A DNA stretch of 64,000 nucleotides, taken from assembly GCF_013376415.1 (NCBI RefSeq), contig NZ_WYET01000002.1:62001-126000 (forward strand), given 5' to 3'. The translations under genes and the position numbers were made by a program. Under the pieces are notes generated by a model. It was not told the DNA's origin and made no database searches. It worked only from the letters and a program-made list of their open reading frames with translations. This DNA is from Flagellimonas chongwuensis. GTDB taxonomy: Bacteria; Bacteroidota; Bacteroidia; Flavobacteriales; Flavobacteriaceae. Below, piece after piece: positions 15,533 to 23,222 of this stretch (within the stretch, counting starts at the first letter, position 1; each line of letters begins with the position of its first letter).

Positions 15533-17311
15533 CTACATCCTATCAGGAACATCAATACCCAACAAACGGAACGAAGATTGAATCACCTCGCCCACTTTTT
15601 GGGACAATTGCACCCTGAAGTTTTTCTTCTGCTCGTCGGTTTCGCCTAAAATGGAGACCTGTTGATAGAACGAGTTAAACTCCTTCACCAAATCGTAGGT
15701 ATAGTTCGCAATCAATGCCGGACTAAAGTTTTCCGCCGCTAACTGAACCGTTTCCGGGAACAATTGAATTTGTTTCAACAACTCCTTCTCCTTCTCGTGC
15801 AAGTCCAGAGAGGTCTCGACTGCGCTCGACCCAACACCCTCTGCCTTACGCAAAATAGATTGAATCCTTGCGTACGTATATTGAATAAATGGTCCTGTGT
15901 TTCCCTGAAAATCCACCGATTCTTCAGGGTTGAAGAGAATACGCTTCTTAGGGTCTACTTTTAAAATGTAGTACTTAAGCGCACCCAAACCTATGGTTCG
16001 GTACAATTGCTTTTTCTCTTCACCGGAATAGCCTTCCAATTTGCCCAATTCTTGGGAAATGGATTCAGCGGTATCTTCCATATTTTTGATAAGGTCGTCC
16101 GCATCCACTACGGTACCTTCCCTACTCTTCATTTTTCCGCTGGGCAAATCCACCATTCCATAACTCAGATGAAACAACTGCTCCGCCCAAGAATAACCCA
16201 GTTTTTTCAAGATAAGGAACAAGACCTTGAAGTGATAATCCTGCTCATTACCCACCGTGTAGACCATTCCGTTAATGTCTGGATGGTCCGTTACCCGTTG
16301 GATGGCCGTACCGATATCCTGGGTCATATACACCGCAGTACCATCGGAACGCAATACGATTTTTTCATCCAAGCCCTCATCGGTCAGGTCAATCCAAACA
16401 CTGCCATCTTCTTTTTTAAAGAAAACACCACGCTCCAATCCATCCTTTACCACATCACGACCCAATAAATAGGTATCGCTCTCGTAGTAGAGTGTGTCAA
16501 AATCAACGCCCAAGTTCTTGTAGGTGATATCGAAACCTTCGTACACCCAACCGTTCATTTTTTTCCAAAGTGCCACAACTTCATCATCCCCAGCTTCCCA
16601 TTTACGGAGCATTTCTTGGGCCTCCAATAAAATCGGAGCCTCTTTTTCAGCCTTATCTTTGGGTGTACCTGATTCGACCAATTCGGCTATCTGTTCTTTG
16701 TAGGCTTTATCAAAGGCCACATAGTATTTTCCAACCAAGTGGTCCCCTTTTAAACCGGAAGATTCTGGGGTTTCACCTTCACTAAACTTTTGCCAGGCCA
16801 ACATACTTTTACAAATATGGATGCCACGATCATTGATGATTTGGGTTTTGTACACCTTTTTTCCCGAAGCCTTCAAAATCTCTGCTACGGAATAGCCCAA
16901 AAGATTGTTTCGGATATGCCCCAAGTGCAACGGTTTGTTGGTATTGGGAGATGAATATTCCACCATCACGGCATCATTGGACTGGGATTTTACATACCCA
17001 AAATCTGTTTCTTCAAAAATGCTGTTGAAGAAATTAAGGTAGTAGCTATCAGCAATAACAATGTTCAAAAAGCCTTGTACCACGTTGCATTTCAATACTT
17101 CATCAACATTCTCAACAAGGTACTCCCCTATCTTGGTCCCAATCTGAACCGGATTCCCTTTCACAAGGCGCAACATAGGGAATACCACTACGGTAATGTC
17201 ACCCTCAAAATCCTTTCGGGTAGGTTGAAATTCCACCGTGGGCAAGTCAACTTGGTACAGTTGTTTTACCGCCTCGATTACTTTTTGGGTCAAATCGTTC
17301 TGCAAACTCAT
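15533..17311 (-). CDS. argS: arginyl-tRNA synthetase
   Basis: A 592-aa class I synthetase charging tRNA-Arg. The N-terminal Add1 domain is present, then the HIGH-type motif SSPNTNKPLHLGHIRNNLLG, the catalytic YMTQDIGTAIQR region, the KMSKS-like KMKSREGTVVDADDLI, and the anticodon-binding alpha domain ending VQLSQKVGEVIQSSFRLLGI. Near the C-terminal third, the stretch SSAVETSLD is encoded by GTCTCGACTGCGCTCGAC (plus strand 15813-15830), a dispersed genomic repeat sequence inserted in frame. The insertion falls at a variable surface linker between LRKAE and LHEKEKELLKQ, so function is probably kept. Confidence 0.97.
   Translation of the reverse strand: MSLQNDLTQKVIEAVKQLYQVDLPTVEFQPTRKDFEGDITVVVFPMLRLVKGNPVQIGTKIGEYLVENVDEVLKCNVVQGFLNIVIADSYYLNFFNSIFEETDFGYVKSQSNDAVMVEYSSPNTNKPLHLGHIRNNLLGYSVAEILKASGKKVYKTQIINDRGIHICKSMLAWQKFSEGETPESSGLKGDHLVGKYYVAFDKAYKEQIAELVESGTPKDKAEKEAPILLEAQEMLRKWEAGDDEVVALWKKMNGWVYEGFDITYKNLGVDFDTLYYESDTYLLGRDVVKDGLERGVFFKKEDGSVWIDLTDEGLDEKIVLRSDGTAVYMTQDIGTAIQRVTDHPDINGMVYTVGNEQDYHFKVLFLILKKLGYSWAEQLFHLSYGMVDLPSGKMKSREGTVVDADDLIKNMEDTAESISQELGKLEGYSGEEKKQLYRTIGLGALKYYILKVDPKKRILFNPEESVDFQGNTGPFIQYTYARIQSILRKAEGVGSSAVETSLDLHEKEKELLKQIQLFPETVQLAAENFSPALIANYTYDLVKEFNSFYQQVSILGETDEQKKNFRVQLSQKVGEVIQSSFRLLGIDVPDRM
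15813..15830. repeat. dispersed repeat fragment inside argS
   Basis: The plus strand reads GTCTCGACTGCGCTCGAC. Its core TCGACTGCGCT recurs in reverse complement at 19280-19290 in a non-coding repeat region of this same window, supporting a dispersed repeat that landed in frame in argS. Confidence 0.55.
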
Positions 17312-17405
17312 CTATAAAGGCTTTTCAGGGCGCAAAACTACGCATTTTTTGGGCTTTTCCCACACATCGGTCAAACGGTCCGCCGTAATTTGACTAATTT
17401 TAGAT

Positions 17406-17831
17406 ATGCTTTTGAACGTCTCCTACAACGATAAAACAATCACCAAAAAAATTGACGATGCCGTGGGTAAACCCATCCCCATAAAAGAGCGTTTTGCCAT
17501 GGGCGGTATCGGCTCCCCAAAACTTTTTATTACCGAAGCCAGTATCGATATTTACAATCTGCTCATTTTGGATAACAGCACCAATACCTGTAATGTGGAA
17601 ATTCGTCCGAACGGCATCATTGTTCGGTTCCGTTCCCGTTTGGAGACCTACGGGCTTATCATCCCCTACTATAAATTGAACGTGTACAAGGGTGATATCG
17701 GAATCTATTCCATTTATATGGACCATTACTTTATAAAAGTAAAATCGGATACCAAAGTCATTCAGCGATTCTTCCGTAAATTGTTGGACCATCGCGCGGA
17801 CAACCTTCCCACTAACCTAGAAGATATATGA
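17406..17831 (+). CDS. conserved hypothetical protein
   Basis: A 141-aa protein, no signal peptide or membrane segment, predicted mixed alpha/beta with a Lys/Arg-rich C-terminal helix (KVIQRFFRKLLDHR). The region LFITEASIDIYNLLILDNST and the long beta segment NVEIRPNGIIVRFRSRLETYGLIIPYYKLNVY suggest a PH-like or beta-barrel fold, but I do not recognise a named family. Its TGA overlaps the ATG of the SDR gene (ATGA), so the two are translationally coupled. Confidence 0.82.
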   Translation: MLLNVSYNDKTITKKIDDAVGKPIPIKERFAMGGIGSPKLFITEASIDIYNLLILDNSTNTCNVEIRPNGIIVRFRSRLETYGLIIPYYKLNVYKGDIGIYSIYMDHYFIKVKSDTKVIQRFFRKLLDHRADNLPTNLEDI

Positions 17832-19249
17832 AAATATTACTGACAGGGGCCAATGGCTACATCGGGATGCGCATATTACCCAAACTTTTGGATATGGGCC
17901 ACAGCGTAGTTTGTGCTGTTCGGGATGAAAAACGGCTTTCGGTCGATGCTAAAATCCGCTCAAAAATTGATATTGTCGAGATTGATTTTTTGGACGACCC
18001 CGAAAAACAACAAGTGCCCAAGGATATTGATGCCGCCTACTACTTGATACATTCCATGACCTCCTCCGTCACCGATTTTGATGAAAAAGAGGCGCAAGCG
18101 GCCAAAAATTTTAATATGATTTTGGAGAACACCCAGTGCCAACAGGTTATCTACCTCAGCGGTATTGTGAACGACAAGGAACTTTCCAAACACCTCAGCT
18201 CCAGAAAAAATGTAGAAGAAATTCTATACAAAGGCCCGTTTGATGTTACGGTGCTCCGTGCTGGGATTATTGTAGGCTCTGGAAGCTCTTCTTTTGAAAT
18301 TATACGGGACCTCTGCGAAAAACTGCCCATCATGATTACCCCTAAATGGGTGCTTACCAAAACGCAGCCGATTGCCATTCGCGATGTGATTCAGTTCCTT
18401 ACCGAAGTGTTGGGCAACAAAGAAACGTACGGTCAATCCTTTGATATTGGCGGTCCCGATATTCTTACTTATAAAGATATGTTGCACGGCTACGCCAAGG
18501 TCCGTGGGTTTAAAAACTGGATTTTCACCGTTCCCGTGATGACCCCGAAATTGTCTTCCTACTGGCTCTATTTTGTGACCTCGACTTCCTATAAATTGGC
18601 CATGAACCTGGTGGACAGCATGAAAATGGAAGTCATTGCCGAGGATAATCGTTTACAAAAAATGCTGGGCATAGAAACCCATAGTTATGAAGAAGCCATC
18701 GACTTGGCTTTCAAAAAAATTGAACAAAACCTCGTTATTAGTAGCTGGAAGGACAGTATTGCAAGCGGCAGAATAAAAAAGGATCTCGAAGATTATATTC
18801 AAGTACCCAAATATGGTGTTCTGCAGGATAAAAAATCCACTCCCATACAAAATGAGAAAGAAGTCTTTAAGAACATCTGGCGCATTGGTGGCGCAAACGG
18901 TTGGTATTACGGTAATTGGCTTTGGAAAATCCGTGGTTTTTTGGACAAGCTAGTTGGGGGACCGGGACTGCGACGCGGACGCACCCATCCCGATAAAATT
19001 TTTCCTGGGGATGCGCTGGACTTTTGGCGAGTCCTCTTGGCCGACAAAAAAAGCAAGCGACTGTTGCTTTTTGCCGAAATGAAAACCCCGGGCGAAGCTT
19101 GGTTGGAGTTTAAAATTGAGGACGGTGTGCTTTACCAAACCGCTACCTTTAGGCCCAAAGGGCTATTGGGGCGATTGTATTGGTACTCCGTGCTCCCGTT
19201 CCACCTTTTCATCTTTGGCAACATGATCCGGAATATTGCAAAAGTGTAA
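17828..19249 (+). CDS. SDR family NAD(P)-binding protein with C-terminal DUF2867
   Basis: A 473-aa two-domain protein. The N-terminal atypical extended SDR Rossmann domain begins MKILLTGANGYIGMRILPKL and carries YLIHSM and VTVLRAGIIVGSGSSSFEII. The C-terminal DUF2867 domain covers roughly 330-473 (WYYGNWLWKIRGFLDKLVGG, PGDALDFWRVLLADKKSKRL, ending FHLFIFGNMIRNIAKV). This fusion is widespread in bacteria as a YbjT-like oxidoreductase of unknown substrate, probably membrane-associated through the hydrophobic end. It overlaps the preceding hypothetical gene by 4 bp. Confidence 0.92.
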   Translation: MKILLTGANGYIGMRILPKLLDMGHSVVCAVRDEKRLSVDAKIRSKIDIVEIDFLDDPEKQQVPKDIDAAYYLIHSMTSSVTDFDEKEAQAAKNFNMILENTQCQQVIYLSGIVNDKELSKHLSSRKNVEEILYKGPFDVTVLRAGIIVGSGSSSFEIIRDLCEKLPIMITPKWVLTKTQPIAIRDVIQFLTEVLGNKETYGQSFDIGGPDILTYKDMLHGYAKVRGFKNWIFTVPVMTPKLSSYWLYFVTSTSYKLAMNLVDSMKMEVIAEDNRLQKMLGIETHSYEEAIDLAFKKIEQNLVISSWKDSIASGRIKKDLEDYIQVPKYGVLQDKKSTPIQNEKEVFKNIWRIGGANGWYYGNWLWKIRGFLDKLVGGPGLRRGRTHPDKIFPGDALDFWRVLLADKKSKRLLLFAEMKTPGEAWLEFKIEDGVLYQTATFRPKGLLGRLYWYSVLPFHLFIFGNMIRNIAKV

Positions 19250-19311
19250 ATACTCAAAATAAAAACCTCTGCTACATCTAGCGCAGTCGAAGGAGTTAAG
19301 CATAACGTAGT

Positions 19312-19397
19312 GTCATTTCGAAATGAATCCTGATAACCATTTGGACGATTGAGAAATCTAAGAACAGTTTAGATTTCTCACATACGTTCGAAATGAC
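19312..19397. repeat. palindromic interspersed element, copy A
   Basis: It is bounded by a perfect 11-bp inverted repeat, GTCATTTCGAA (19312-19322) and TTCGAAATGAC (19387-19397), with an inner pair GAGAAATCTAA / TTAGATTTCTC (19351-19380). It could fold into a long hairpin or act as a non-autonomous mobile element. Copies B and C lie at about 22299-22379 and 22470-22533. Confidence 0.75.
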
Positions 19398-19432
19398 GAA
19401 TCTTCCCAACTCCCAACTACCAACCCCTAACC

Positions 19433-19474
19433 CCTAACTCCTAACTCCTAACTCCTAACTCCTAACTCCTAACC
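19433..19474. repeat. tandem heptamer CCTAACT
   Basis: There are five exact CCTAACT units (19433-19467) plus a final CCTAACC, preceded by degenerate CCCTAAC/CCCAACT units back to about 19404. It lies about 145 bp upstream of the next gene. Perfect short tandem repeats of this kind tend to vary in copy number by slippage. Confidence 0.85.
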
Positions 19475-19618
19475 CAAAGCTGTTAAAATACTATTAAGCC
19501 ATATCGGGGATTCCCTATTTCTTTGCACTTTGTCACAAAATTGCCCAAAGCTCGTCTAAACCACAGACAACCTTTCCTCCCCAAAAGTCGTCTTAACATT
19601 GAAACCATAACTGTAATT

Positions 19619-21127
19619 ATGTCCGTAAAACAGACCCTATTTCTTGCTTATTTTTCGCTTTTGATCGCACTTCCGATGGCGGCCCAGACCATTAGTTCGC
19701 GTTTGGTGGATGCCAAGACCCAAAAAGGAATTCCCTACGCCACCATCCAGTATGGGGAGCACCAAGGCGTGGTCACTAATGATGAAGGCCGTTTCAGTTT
19801 TGTATTGGATGAAGGTACCGCCCTGCCCGACTCCATTTATGTGACTTCCATGGGCTACGAGAAAAAAGGCTTCACGCTGGAACAGATGCAGGACAGCTTG
19901 GTTACTTTGAGTGCCAAGGCCATTGAATTGAGCGGTGTATATGTGTTCGACAAGGAGCTGGAGGTGGATGACATTATTGATAAAATGATAGAGAACATTC
20001 CCCAAAACGTGAACAAAGCCCCCGTAAAACAACGGTTTTTCCTTCGGAAATCGGAACTGGCCAACATGCACAAAGTAGATTTTGGGTTCGAAAAATCATC
20101 CATTAAAGAACTCAACAAGGAATTGATGGACAGCATTGCCCGTTCTATCCCTAAAAATGCTTCGCACTATACCGAAAGTTTTGGCGACTTCTATAAAAAC
20201 AACACCGATTACAAGCTCAACATTCTAAAAGCGGCCGACCTGTACGATAAACGCGATGTGGGTTCTTTTGAAGATTTGGCGGAACACATGGAGGATATCT
20301 TTACAGCAAACGTAAAGCCGGGATCTTATCTAAAGATAAAATCGGGGATTTTTAGTGAAAAGATACAAGTGGATTCCATTCTGGATACCATGGACGATGA
20401 ACGGATGGACCAAGCCAAAAAGCTGAAAGCCCAAGTAAAAAAAGACAGTATTTCGGGCTTGACCGATAGTCAACGTTGGCAGTTCAAGGAACTGTTGAGT
20501 CAACTGTACTATAAAGATGATACTAAATTGGACTTGGTGGACAAGAACCGCCGTTACGAATTTAAATTGGCCGGCTATGCCGATATTGGTGATGCAGGGG
20601 TCTACGTGGTCGATTTTTGGCCCAAGCGAAATAGTGCGGATTTTAAGGGACGTCTCTATATCAACATTGAGGACTTTGCCGTAATGCGGTTGGATTTTAC
20701 CAATACACAACGCTTGCGCAACTTTAGGTTGCTTGGTATTACCTACCGCGAAACGGTGTACAAGGGCACCATGCGATTTGCCAAACTGCCCAACGGCAAG
20801 TACGACCTTCAGTTTATGGAATTGGCCGATGGTAAATTCTTTGGGGTGGACAGACCGCTAAAAGTGGTGGAAAAGAACAAACATGTAAAAGGCCGTCGCA
20901 AACAGAACGAATTGAAGCTGAACATTGACTTCCAGATGAACGTTACCTCCAAGTGGGAGCTTGTAGTCTTTAACCAAGACAACATTGCCGAGAGCGAGTT
21001 CAAGTCCTTTAAAGAGGATAAAACGGTGAAGGCTACCTACATGCCACGCTACGATGCGGAGTTTTGGAAAGGCTACACCATTATGGAGCCCAACCAGGCG
21101 ATACGGGGGTTTACGGTTGAGAAGTAG
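19619..21127 (+). CDS. carboxypeptidase-regulatory-like domain outer membrane/periplasmic protein
   Basis: The start at 19619 gives a signal peptide (MSVKQTLFLAYFSLLIALPM, AAQ). The mature N-terminus is a CarboxypepD-regulatory-like beta sandwich (SRLVDAKTQKGIPYATIQYG, VTNDEGRFSF, YVTSMGYEKKGF), as found in many Bacteroidota envelope proteins. The rest (about 400 residues) includes VDDIIDKMIENIPQNVNKAP and a beta-rich end resembling large flavobacterial surface proteins of unknown function. An in-frame upstream TTG (19523) would add 32 residues without a signal and is rejected. It converges on the next gene with 9 bp between stops. Confidence 0.85.
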   Translation: MSVKQTLFLAYFSLLIALPMAAQTISSRLVDAKTQKGIPYATIQYGEHQGVVTNDEGRFSFVLDEGTALPDSIYVTSMGYEKKGFTLEQMQDSLVTLSAKAIELSGVYVFDKELEVDDIIDKMIENIPQNVNKAPVKQRFFLRKSELANMHKVDFGFEKSSIKELNKELMDSIARSIPKNASHYTESFGDFYKNNTDYKLNILKAADLYDKRDVGSFEDLAEHMEDIFTANVKPGSYLKIKSGIFSEKIQVDSILDTMDDERMDQAKKLKAQVKKDSISGLTDSQRWQFKELLSQLYYKDDTKLDLVDKNRRYEFKLAGYADIGDAGVYVVDFWPKRNSADFKGRLYINIEDFAVMRLDFTNTQRLRNFRLLGITYRETVYKGTMRFAKLPNGKYDLQFMELADGKFFGVDRPLKVVEKNKHVKGRRKQNELKLNIDFQMNVTSKWELVVFNQDNIAESEFKSFKEDKTVKATYMPRYDAEFWKGYTIMEPNQAIRGFTVEK

Positions 21128-21136
21128 TACAAGGCC

Positions 21137-21778
21137 TTACTTTGAAGAATTAACCCATTCGGTTAAGTATCTCATGAGGGTATCAACATCACCTTTTTCC
21201 AGTTCATTGGCAAATTGTTCCTTTAAACCCTGATTATCCCCAATGTATTCTAAAATATTTTCTTCGGAAACAATATAAACTTCGTCTTTTTCCTTGTCCA
21301 AAATATAGGGCAATCTAATCAACGCCCTTTTGGCCGCACTAATTCCAGCAATAATTCCCCCAAACATATAGGGAAGATTGGAAGCTTCGAGTCCGTACCG
21401 TTCAAAATTGGAGGGCAAGCCAGCCCTAAAAAGAAAATAGTCATCATTTTCAGCTTCTATCATACTATACCAAAATTGAATCTCATATTTTTTGCAGTTA
21501 AGCAGCAAAGAATCCCCATCAGAATAGGCATATAGTTCATTTTTTAAAAACTTCTTTTTTACCGATTTATCAATTGGGTTTAATTGATAATCGTTACCTG
21601 CCACCATTTTAATCTTTCCTTTGGAACGTCTTTCAATCTCAACATTGAAATCAGAACATGGAGTTTTCTCCAAAACTCCTTGAAGATTGGCGTACCCACC
21701 TTTGGGATAGGTTTCAATTTGTGAAAAAGCGACATTGTAGAATAGGACAAAAACAAGGAGACTGAATACGTTTCTCAT
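21137..21778 (-). CDS. exported hypothetical protein
   Basis: A 213-aa protein with a signal peptide (MRNVFSLLVFVLFYNVAFSQ). The mature part has a pair of Cys (TPCSDFNVEI and LLLNCKKYEI) that could form a disulfide, a Gly/Ala-rich hydrophobic patch (PYMFGGIIAGISAAKRALI), and an acidic C-terminus. No named family is recognised. Its AT-rich composition is higher than that of the upstream plus-strand gene, and it lies between two repeat-bearing regions, which fits an accessory location. Confidence 0.8.
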   Translation of the reverse strand: MRNVFSLLVFVLFYNVAFSQIETYPKGGYANLQGVLEKTPCSDFNVEIERRSKGKIKMVAGNDYQLNPIDKSVKKKFLKNELYAYSDGDSLLLNCKKYEIQFWYSMIEAENDDYFLFRAGLPSNFERYGLEASNLPYMFGGIIAGISAAKRALIRLPYILDKEKDEVYIVSEENILEYIGDNQGLKEQFANELEKGDVDTLMRYLTEWVNSSK

Positions 21779-21813
21779 ATTTTTTGAGGTCTTTGCAACA
21801 AATGTATAGATAA

Positions 21814-22050
21814 TTATAGTTCTAGATTACAGATTTCAGATAAGGGTACTTCCAAGGCTTGGCTTATTCGGTACAAGGTATGAATGGTGGCGTTAGTCCT
21901 TCCCTTTTCTATTCTTGAAATATTGGTCGTATCGATTCGAGTTTCTATTTTACCTACCAAATCGACTTGTGTATACCCCTTTTCAAGCCGCGCTTTCTTG
22001 ACATTTTCCCCGATTTTCTTTAAAACTTCCAATCTTTCCATACTTGTCAT
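21814..22050 (-). CDS. XRE family helix-turn-helix regulator
   Basis: A 78-aa protein that is almost entirely a Cro/C1-type HTH: KKIGENVKKARLEKGYTQVDLVGKIETRIDTTNISRIEKGRTNATIHTLYRISQALEVPLSEIC. The start at 22050 (MTSMERLEVL) is chosen because the 26 extra residues of the longer frame (to 22128) run through two operator-like palindromes and overlap the divergent gene. One palindrome spans this start codon, which fits autorepression. Proteins this small usually act as repressors of adjacent genes; the divergent 61-aa gene is the obvious candidate. Confidence 0.88.
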   Translation of the reverse strand: MTSMERLEVLKKIGENVKKARLEKGYTQVDLVGKIETRIDTTNISRIEKGRTNATIHTLYRISQALEVPLSEICNLEL

Positions 22051-22060
22051 ATTTGACAAG
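22043..22060. promoter_or_regulatory. operator-like palindrome O1
   Basis: CTTGTCATATTTGACAAG has perfect 8-bp arms when extended by one base each side (22042-22061). It overlaps the start codon of the XRE gene. It shares 13 of 18 positions with O2. Confidence 0.55.
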
Positions 22061-22089
22061 TCAAGAAAAGGCTTATATTTATGGGTGTA

Positions 22090-22107
22090 AATGCCATATA
22101 TGGCAAG
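22090..22107. promoter_or_regulatory. operator-like palindrome O2
   Basis: AATGCCATATATGGCAAG contains the perfect 14-bp palindrome TGCCATATATGGCA (22092-22105). It lies 12 bp upstream of the 61-aa gene start and 47 bp centre-to-centre from O1. O1 and O2 together give the consensus CTTGYCATATWTGRCAAG. Confidence 0.55.
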
Positions 22108-22119
22108 TTTTGATTTGAT

Positions 22120-22305
22120 ATGGAACATAGTGAGGTTTTAACAAATTGGATTGAAGATTGGTATGGCACACCAGAAGAATTGGCCAAAGTTTTGGATCTA
22201 GCCTTGGAAATGTTGTTTTATTTGGAAGAAGATACGTTTGACCGTAAAGAAATACAAGAAGTAGTCGCTGCACTTAGAGGAATTGTGGTTGGGTTAAGAA
22301 AATGA
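22120..22305 (+). CDS. 61-aa hypothetical protein divergent from XRE regulator
   Basis: The sequence is acidic and predicted helical throughout (MEHSEVLTNWIEDWYGTPEE, ALEMLFYLEEDTFDRKEIQE, then VVAALRGIVVGLRK). It has no signal peptide and no recognised family. The start is 69 bp from the XRE start with two operator-like palindromes in between, so the pair probably forms one regulatory module. The TGA stop lies in sequence resembling the left arm of palindromic element copy B, so the C-terminal end may have been altered by that insertion. Confidence 0.7.
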   Translation: MEHSEVLTNWIEDWYGTPEELAKVLDLALEMLFYLEEDTFDRKEIQEVVAALRGIVVGLRK

Positions 22306-22379
22306 AATGCATAGCAGCGATTGAGAAATCTCAACTTTCCTTAGATTTCTCACACTTCCTTCGGTCGGTTCGAAATGAC
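22299..22379. repeat. palindromic interspersed element, copy B (left arm degenerate)
   Basis: The inner stem GAGAAATCTCAA / TTAGATTTCTC and the right terminal arm TTCGAAATGAC (22369-22379) match copy A. The left arm is reduced to GAAATGC-ATAGCAGCGATT, whose tail parallels copy C (GAAGCATCGATT). It overlaps the end of the 61-aa gene. Confidence 0.65.
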
Positions 22380-22469
22380 AAAAAGTTACTTCGGGGAAAT
22401 TTGAGGAATTCGTGTCAAACCATAAACCCTTAAAAAAGGAATACTGAAACAAGTTTAGCGTGAAGGGGA

Positions 22470-22533
22470 GTCATTTCGAAATGAGATGCGGAAGCATCGA
22501 TTGAGAAATCTCAACTTTCCTTAGATTGCTCAC
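22470..22533. repeat. palindromic interspersed element, copy C (right arm missing)
   Basis: It begins with the terminal arm GTCATTTCGAA (22470-22480) and runs through GATTGAGAAATCTCAACTTT to TTAGATTGCTCAC, but lacks the closing TTCGAAATGAC. Its central sequence is nearly identical to copy B (TTGAGAAATCTCAACTTTCC in both). Confidence 0.7.
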
Positions 22534-22543
22534 TGTCAATTGT

Positions 22544-23161
22544 TCATTGTTTCGGCCGGAGCAGTTTCCCTAAAAAGTAGAGAGCCGCCATAATCAGGAG
22601 TATCAACAATAACACAAAACAGCTATTCAAAAGCACCGAACCCAGCCCAAGCTCCACAACATTTAAAAAAGGATACGGATAAAAGCCAGAGAAATGTCCG
22701 CGGGCCAGCACAAAAACCACATACCCTAAAGGGTAAAGCAGCCACTTGGAGAGCTGTTTCCATTCAACCGTGGTCTTGGAACAGAACATGAGCCAATACA
22801 CATACATCAGTACAGGGATTATGGTATGCAAAAGTTCATCCACCACCATTTGCAGGCCCGTTGGAGCCCAAAGGCTCCTGAGAACAAATTGGTACACCAA
22901 TCCCACCACCAATATAAAAGAGGTCAGAGCCATTGGTGTAGCCTTCCGGTGTAAAAGGGCCAGTCGTTTTTGGTCCGCCCCAAACACCCTAGTGGTAAAA
23001 AAGAGGGCAACCAATGTGTTGGTAAGAATGGTAAAATAGCTGATAAAACGCAACAAACTTTCAATCAGGGCGGTTTCTCTGTTCTGGAGCATTAAATAGA
23101 GTTGGGCGAGTACGGCAAACCATCCTGCACACATCCCTAAAATCTCAAAATTTCTGCGCAT
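22544..23161 (-). CDS. Pr6Pr family membrane protein
   Basis: A 205-aa integral membrane protein with about six hydrophobic segments. Family features are the opening GWFAVLAQLYLMLQN, FISYFTILTNTLVALFFTTR, HTIIPVLMYVYWLMFCSKT and the YPLGYVVFVLARGHFSGFYPYPF stretch, characteristic of Pr6Pr (FAR-17a/AIG1-like) proteins. The hydrolase activity known for eukaryotic AIG1/ADTRP has not been established for bacterial members. It lies downstream of ctlX on the same strand, separated by a short hairpin. Confidence 0.88.
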   Translation of the reverse strand: MRRNFEILGMCAGWFAVLAQLYLMLQNRETALIESLLRFISYFTILTNTLVALFFTTRVFGADQKRLALLHRKATPMALTSFILVVGLVYQFVLRSLWAPTGLQMVVDELLHTIIPVLMYVYWLMFCSKTTVEWKQLSKWLLYPLGYVVFVLARGHFSGFYPYPFLNVVELGLGSVLLNSCFVLLLILLIMAALYFLGKLLRPKQ

Positions 23162-23205
23162 ATGCTACTTAATTCTATTCTCAATTGGGCCAATACACCC
23201 TTAAA

Positions 23206-23220
23206 GTCCCTCTAGGGGAC
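23206..23220. terminator. short hairpin after ctlX
   Basis: GTCCC-TCTAG-GGGAC lies 2 bp downstream of the ctlX stop on the minus strand and is followed by TTTAAGG. It is weak as an intrinsic terminator; it could equally be a copy of a short palindromic repeat. Confidence 0.35.
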
Positions 23221-23222
23221 AA

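Larger units (their letters stand above)
19250..19618. other. 369-bp gene-free stretch made largely of repeats
   Basis: From left to right it holds a fragment of the dispersed TCGACTGCGCT-type repeat (19280-19290, reverse), an 86-bp palindromic element (19312-19397), and a CCTAACT heptamer array with degenerate flanks (about 19404-19474). The remaining ~145 bp up to the start at 19619 shows no ORF with a signal or family match; it presumably carries the promoter of the next gene. Confidence 0.7.

Noticed and set aside
16007-16468. 153-aa plus-strand frame opposite argS
   Set aside because: Antisense shadow of a strongly supported synthetase gene, with no domain features.
19404-19474. CRISPR-like array
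   Set aside because: The units are contiguous 7-bp repeats without spacers, so it is a simple tandem repeat, not a CRISPR.
22051-22128. Longer N-terminus for the XRE regulator
   Set aside because: The extra 26 residues run through both palindromes and overlap the divergent gene, and do not resemble HTH family N-termini.
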